The position numbers were made by a program, and so were the translations under genes. The notes beneath the pieces were generated by a model. That model saw only the letters and a list, made by a program, of their open reading frames with translations. It ran no database searches and had not been told where the DNA came from. DNA of 64,000 bases from Fasciola hepatica (taxonomy: Eukaryota; Platyhelminthes; Trematoda; Plagiorchiida; Fasciolidae), in NCBI GenBank assembly GCA_948099385.1, contig CANUEZ040000168.1:1365501-1429500 (forward strand), read 5' to 3'. This document shows, one piece after another, positions 58,771 through 64,000 of the stretch (position 1 is its first letter; the number at the start of each line of letters is the position of its first letter).

Positions 58771-60760
58771 CTTCGGAACAGTCAAAAAAATATAATCTGC
58801 TTTGCAACTGAGAGCACAATTATGTACCGGTGCTCACAGAAGGCGAATCGCTAGTTAAATCATGTACGGCCTAAGTGTGGCTTTTCATCCTCAAAGAGCA
58901 CACTATGGGAGGTCACTACCGAAGGAGCTGTCAATTCAGACGTGATGATAGACAGTCACATAAAATGTTCAGATTCATAGGGTCGGTAATGTCCGGATGT
59001 GGGTCATTGTCAAATACAAAGGTCACCAGACTGCCATGCGAGGGAAGACTTGTAATGAACTGGGCTTTGTAGACGGGTTCGTTCACTTTAAATTGCGACG
59101 ATATATAAAGGTTCTGGTGTTCAAGACCCACGAAAGGCTAACCTAATTTTGAAATATTCTTTGTTTGAAAATTTGGTTTGGGGATATGGGCTGACTGATC
59201 GTCGATGGGCGGCCAAATGCCGTTAGTAGTCAGCACGTCAGCGCCTGTCCAAAATCAAGGCCACTGCTTGATAAGAGGGATACACCAGTGATAAGGCAGC
59301 TGATCGATAAAACAAGAGATGATTCCCGTTAATTGGTGGGTGGCCGTATCATCAGATAACCAACCAGAAGTGATTTCAAACTCCGAATTTCGTAGGTACA
59401 ATTTATCAGAATAGAAGACAGAAATTGCGAGATGTAGGCGTTTCTTGTAATATTCTAAATCGCGTACGTAAAACATGCTGATTCTTGTTCGAATGGGGCA
59501 CAAAGCATCACAGACAGTGACGAACAAATCAGGTTCTGTAAACCTGATTGCCTACCGTCATTGCAAACACACATTGTGGGTTAACAGTTTCTGTGCCTAT
59601 AATGGAGGTGTAACTCTTTTAAGCAAGGCAGCCTTAAAAAAGCTATAAGTTTTGAGTTACAATATCGCGCGATCAGTGGACCTCTCAGACCTTTTCTCAT
59701 CAGATGGATCCTGTGAGAATGATGATTCAAAAACGCGTAATTTGGTGCTAAAATGATCGGAATCCGACCGTTCACAGGCTGGCGTAAAGATTACACCAAC
59801 CACGGGGATAGTGACCGTATTCCAATGGCGTCGAAGCTGCGAGACTCCGTAATACTTAGCACGATGTATCACATGCGTAAAGAGCAAACTTATGAAGAGC
59901 AGGATAGATTTCTTGCTGGCTGTGGATGCAATGATCAATTTTTCACCTTCTTACAACTGTTCGGGCACGTCATTCATCCCAGGGGTCAACGGTAATCGTG
60001 TCCGTGGAAACTCACGTGGTCTTTGACTTCGTCAATAGGACAACAATGTAAGACTATATGTTGAGAAACGGTGTACCCCAGATGTATGCGTTGATCCTCG
60101 GAGTGACATGACTTCACAAGTCATGCAGAGTTAAGACCTACGACCAGCAGAGCAGTATGGCCAAGCATGCTAATATCCCCATTCTTTTTAAACTTGATGA
60201 CAAAAGGTGTATTACGGGATGGAGTTGAATTCCGTACATAAAACTTTGTTTTTGAACGGGAACACACCCGTAGAATGTCGAACGTCTGTGGATCCTGCGG
60301 ACATTGGTCTCTTGACCTACGCAGTCCCAATATGATGACAGTCGGTTAGAAACTGTGAAGACGCACTGAAGAGTTTGTGAACAGCAAAACTGCAGCGAAC
60401 ACAAAGTTACAACAGATTAGGGTAGCAGTGTTCAGTAGACAGTCAGAGTCGTTGGAACTGGTACTAAATTCAAATATTACCACTTTTTCAAGTAAAACGT
60501 ATAATAAACTGTGATAAAACAGCAGTCTTGACCAAAAAATAGACAGTAAGGGCAGTCATAAAGCAAGTAACTACCAAAATACATGTACAATGAGTAAAGG
60601 AACATAGCATACAGAAAGTGAAGAACAGCGTAAGGTTCCGTGTTGTCTAAAGTTCACACCGACTACTTTGCACCAAAAGGAGGTCAGGAAGGGGGGTGGA
60701 CAAAGAACAATAGCGTGCGTTCGTGCAAGTGACAGTACAGGATTACCTTGTCGGGCACTT
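58771..60760. other. Unassigned non-coding stretch
   Basis: Open stretches at 59,255-59,527 (-), 59,657-59,938 (-) and 59,753-59,995 (+) show no recognisable domain. No RNA gene. Confidence 0.4.
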
Positions 60761-60845
60761 GTGGCCAGATTGGTGGAAAGGTCTGGCTTCGAGCCAGAGC
60801 TAAGATGTTTAACTGTTCGAACCCCAACTGGGGCACCTACTGTTG
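60761..60845 (+). repeat. tRNA-derived SINE head
   Basis: The A box TGGCCAGATTGG (60,762-60,773) and B box TGTTCGAACCC (60,814-60,824), 41 bases apart, are both close to polymerase III consensus. GGCTTCGAGCC between them forms a short hairpin. The T stem is partly paired (CCCCAACTGGGG). No full cloverleaf closes, so this is a SINE rather than a tRNA gene. Open frames across it on both strands are by-products. Confidence 0.6.
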
Positions 60846-61234
60846 GTGGGAAGTCATTCTCGTGTAAATGAACAAACATTCACACAATGGTCAAAAAGTG
60901 AAATACTATCAAAAAGACAAAGGTGATAAACTAAGCTAAAAAGCCAGTACACAGGAGGGTTTTGGGCTAAGAGCCAGTGTTACATGATGACTGAAAGAAA
61001 CCAACAGCGATGGAGCTATCCTCTGGCTTGACAAGAACCCACAGGCAATCAAATAAGTTTCGGTTTTCCTAATATTTTTGGCTTTCCAGTTGCCAAGCAA
61101 ATCTTCAATACTGAAAGGAGCCTCTGCCTGCACTCACTGTTGACGGTGTGCAGTTAGAAGTAGTTAGTAGAATTGAGGGTCTAAGGAGCTTCATTTCAAA
61201 CCGAGGTTGTATTGGAGAACGGATGTGGGGATCC
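60846..61234. other. Unassigned spacer
   Basis: It may contain the body of the SINE. No other feature. Confidence 0.4.
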
Positions 61235-61540
61235 AGCGGGTCTCACACATGATACGGCTAGGTACTGCTTCGTAACTACACACGCTAAGAAGCCTCAACC
61301 AGTCTGGATCATCATGGACATATACAGCTACAGCTCGCTGTAATTGGTCAATTTTTAATCAAATAGTTATTTTCCTTGATGTAACATATTTACACTAATC
61401 AGTTCCGCAGTACAATTACCGTACTATTTCTTATCCTTGGCTTTTTGCTAGTTTCTTTTGAGTAGTTGCGGGTGGGAGCGATCTCAGTGAGTTCTACCAG
61501 TTCAGGTACTGTGAATATTACAGGAGATTAAAGAGCGAAC
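61235..61540 (+). repeat. Dispersed repeat R1, copy 3
   Basis: It matches 42,070-42,360 (-) from CACACATGATACGGCTAGGT onward, and 32,030-32,310 (+). The end block is AGTTCAGGTACTGTGAATAT followed by TACAGGAGATT. Confidence 0.88.
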
Positions 61541-61977
61541 AAGGAAGCCTAGACTAACTTTCGTGAAACTGCTCAGCTTGTGGCACCGCCGCCATATCGG
61601 TCTCATTAAAGGGTCAAACGTACAGTGTCAACCTGTACAATGTTTCGCGTTGCTGTTGCATGACATGGGATCTCTGCACTGAGAGAGCTAGAATGACTTT
61701 CCGTATTAGACCACTGGTTTCTTCAAAGCATTGTTTGCGTTTAGTGAGAATACCGTGTGAACAACGATGAGGTTGGTCATCCAGTGTTGGATGTGGATAG
61801 CCTTTCCTTGATAGAAGAAACCACTTTAAATCACCTTCGGTGGCTTGGTTAAGCTCTTAAGTACGCCTGCACACCGTCTAACGTTCCATGCACTAGCTGC
61901 GCTTCCCGGATATGGCTAGAAGAACCGATGTGATGGACAGGCTCTTACTTAGCTCGGGATCGTGAAGAAGCCGACGT
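61541..61977. other. Unassigned spacer
   Basis: Nothing recognised. Confidence 0.4.
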
Positions 61978-62036
61978 TAGCGCTTTGCTCAGTAGGAGCA
62001 TCCTGAATCCCTGGTTGGAACCCCAGGGAAGCGAAT
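61978..62036 (+). repeat. tRNA-like fold lacking an anticodon arm
   Basis: CGCTT (61,981-61,985) can pair with AAGCG (62,029-62,033) as a short acceptor stem. GCTCAGTAGGAGC (61,987-61,999) forms a D-arm-like hairpin. CCCTGGTTGGAACCCCAGGG (62,009-62,028) forms a T-arm-like hairpin. Only 9 bases separate the two arms, so there is no anticodon arm. It is probably a tRNA-derived SINE head with an internal deletion, not a working tRNA. Confidence 0.4.
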
Positions 62037-62253
62037 TGTTTTTGTCTAAAGACTTTGTGCGATATGACTAAAAACTGAAGCCAGGGTCGTTATTACCATG
62101 AATATGCTTATAAAACTCTCTTGCGTCACAAATATCGAATAAAATTCAGAATATACTCCAATGCTTGTGGTGAAATAAATAAAAGAGTGCGTACCACTTA
62201 TACCTCTCTCTGTACTGTCTCTTTCGTGGTAATGGTATTAAAGCTAAAAGTAC

Positions 62254-62282
62254 GTATATATATATATATATATATATATAAT
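62254..62282. repeat. (AT)n microsatellite
   Basis: About 28 bases of TA dinucleotides. Confidence 0.97.
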
Positions 62283-64000
62283 TAGGAATGCAGGAATCTG
62301 ATACCTCTTTCGAAAGACCACTCTGTGGGCGAAGAAATGCATATCAGTGCAAACTGAAAGTAAACTGTAAACATGTGTAATCCAGTTTACTGAAGATGGC
62401 GTATGTACGGAGATCTCAGGACACCGACATAATAAAGATCATACCTGCAGATTGATGAAACGACTCAGTAGCTCGGCTTAGTCTGGCAGTTTTCTCAACA
62501 GTGGGAAAACTAAAGGGGTTGGCTGTCTGATTAATTCTTACAGAATATTTTCCACCTTCACTTTAAAATTCACAAATGATAACTTTTTTTCCTGTTTCTC
62601 TTGAGTGATTTGAAAAAAATACACCGGCGAATGATGTTAGTCAGTCTCGATACGCCTCTCTGAGACAAAAGCTGTCACTGATCAGCTACAAAAACAGAAA
62701 CATTCAAGAGCAGTTTTTGAATCTGGCAACATAAATAATCTCATCTTGCATCAAGTCTGATTTCGTTATCGGAGCAGAACATTTGACCCCATGGAAGCTG
62801 ACAAACGTACACTTCCAGTGATGTGTGAATGATGGAGTTCGGTCCTTTACGGGACTGAACGGTCATTCCGCCTGCCAAAAGAGTAGAATAATCGTCACTC
62901 AATGAAGCACTCTCACCCAGTTCAGAGCAGTTTATTCGTCACTTAATTCTTCAATCGACAGTTTAAAGTATTTTTTGTGAAGCGGTTGAATAAATGTTCG
63001 TGTAACTGTCGTTATGCAGACCCCAAATCATCACCTTTGAAAAACAACGATCACAGTTTATAAGAGATGACAAACTGGGAGCAACACTAATCACTGACAA
63101 TAATGTTCATTTTTAAGTAAGGTTGGAGTCAATGTTTGCGAATTATGGGCTTCTGCTTTCCTTATAGATGGCCACTTGACGAGTAATGTGAGAGAATGTG
63201 CGGTTAATACAGACGGATGTGCTCTTCAGACCAAAGATGATCACGATAATTTTTCAGTTGTTGGTTGCGAAACACGCTTTTCCCGAGAAACCAAAGTTAA
63301 AACATAGCACGGTTTACGTTCGGAATGATTTTGCTGCATCTCAACATGGGGCATACTGAAGAACAATAGTGTTTAAATGAGTTCACGTTAAACAGTATTA
63401 GGGAAAATGCAACAGTCAAATTACGTCACCGTGGAAAAGACCCGTTACGAAACAGCTGTCTCTGCCGACACAGCACGGGGTTCCGTCAACATATTCTAAA
63501 GGTTTCGGCAAACCTCACTAGTCTCATATTCCTTACCATGTACATGACCAGAAAGGCAGTGTTTCGGTCGGCTGAATGCCGCCTTATCAGAAGACGACGA
63601 GCGACGAGCGATGACCGAAGATGGGATCAAATGGTTTTAGACGTTGCCATCATGCGTTTGTCCTGACCTTGATTTCATCACAAAAAGATGGACGCAGTTT
63701 GGAATATGTTCAACGGCCCGGCTACGTAACTATTGTTCTGTTCGACCCAAGTAGGTGGCGCAGCAACTACAGTGAAAATGGCGAATAAGTTTGGATTTGG
63801 CGCACAGAGGTAGACGTTATTTTACCGTGGGTGTGGCTATCCCACTCGTTTGATAAACAATTCTGAGGTCACCTGCATTTTATATTCGAGCATGATTTGA
63901 TCCAAGTTATCTCTTGAACAAGAAATTAACGTCGTCACTTTTGAACGGAACACGAAAGGTGACTAGTAATTTCGTTGCCTACAAAGCGTTTTATCTGACA
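62283..64000. other. Unassigned non-coding stretch to the window end
   Basis: There is no open frame of note and no motif or RNA recognised. Confidence 0.45.

Overview
The window looks like repeat-rich nuclear DNA of a digenean flatworm (a trematode). The base composition is moderate, around the low-to-mid 40s percent GC by eye. The grounds are a CsRn1-like Ty3/gypsy element, several Penelope-like elements (PLEs) with GIY-YIG domains, an RTE-type LINE of the kind abundant in flukes, a hammerhead-ribozyme repeat, and a Sulfotransfer_4 gene with decayed relatives. Species cannot be fixed from the sequence alone. There are no bacterial operons, no rRNA and no intact tRNA.

Layout. About 0.56-5.45 kb holds a decayed gypsy element (protease, RT, RNase H and integrase remnants in order, + strand) between short direct repeats that may be LTR remains. 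About 7.58-8.57 kb is a nearly pure (GATA)n array with three identical interruptions. About 9.2-10.07 kb is the 3' half of a Jockey/CR1-like LINE. About 10.48-12.18 kb is a large inverted repeat (arms about 0.5 kb, roughly 95 percent alike over most of their length). About 12.56-15.18 kb is the best-preserved PLE. About 20.8-22.56 kb is an RTE-like LINE, followed by a Tc1/mariner remnant on the opposite strand (22.9-23.7 kb). From 23.7 to 47 kb the DNA is mostly non-coding and holds LTR-like and other dispersed repeats, two further PLE remnants (38.9-39.55 kb on +; 43.6-45.6 kb on -) and a mutated hammerhead copy (36.1 kb).

The one convincing host gene is on the - strand, 52,358 to 47,607: two exons joined in phase by a consensus GTAAGT donor and a TTTTAG acceptor, separated by a 3.9 kb intron. 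It encodes a P-loop sulfotransferase-like protein of up to 293 residues with a C-terminal membrane anchor. The intron carries an (AT)n tract and the hammerhead repeat with an intact core (48,971-49,030). Two decayed relatives lie nearby: an exon-2 remnant at 27.2-27.6 kb (-) and an exon-1 remnant at 58.06-58.36 kb (+), so this family has been duplicating locally. A possible last exon of an unidentified gene lies at 55,908-56,116.

The most interesting non-coding signals are the hammerhead motif whose stem III is a self-complementary hexamer, the long young inverted repeat, a two-part dispersed repeat (called R1 and R2 here) that may be the end of an unnamed LTR element, and a tRNA-like fold at 61.98 kb lacking an anticodon arm. 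All homology calls come from recognising motifs by eye; no search or folding program was run.
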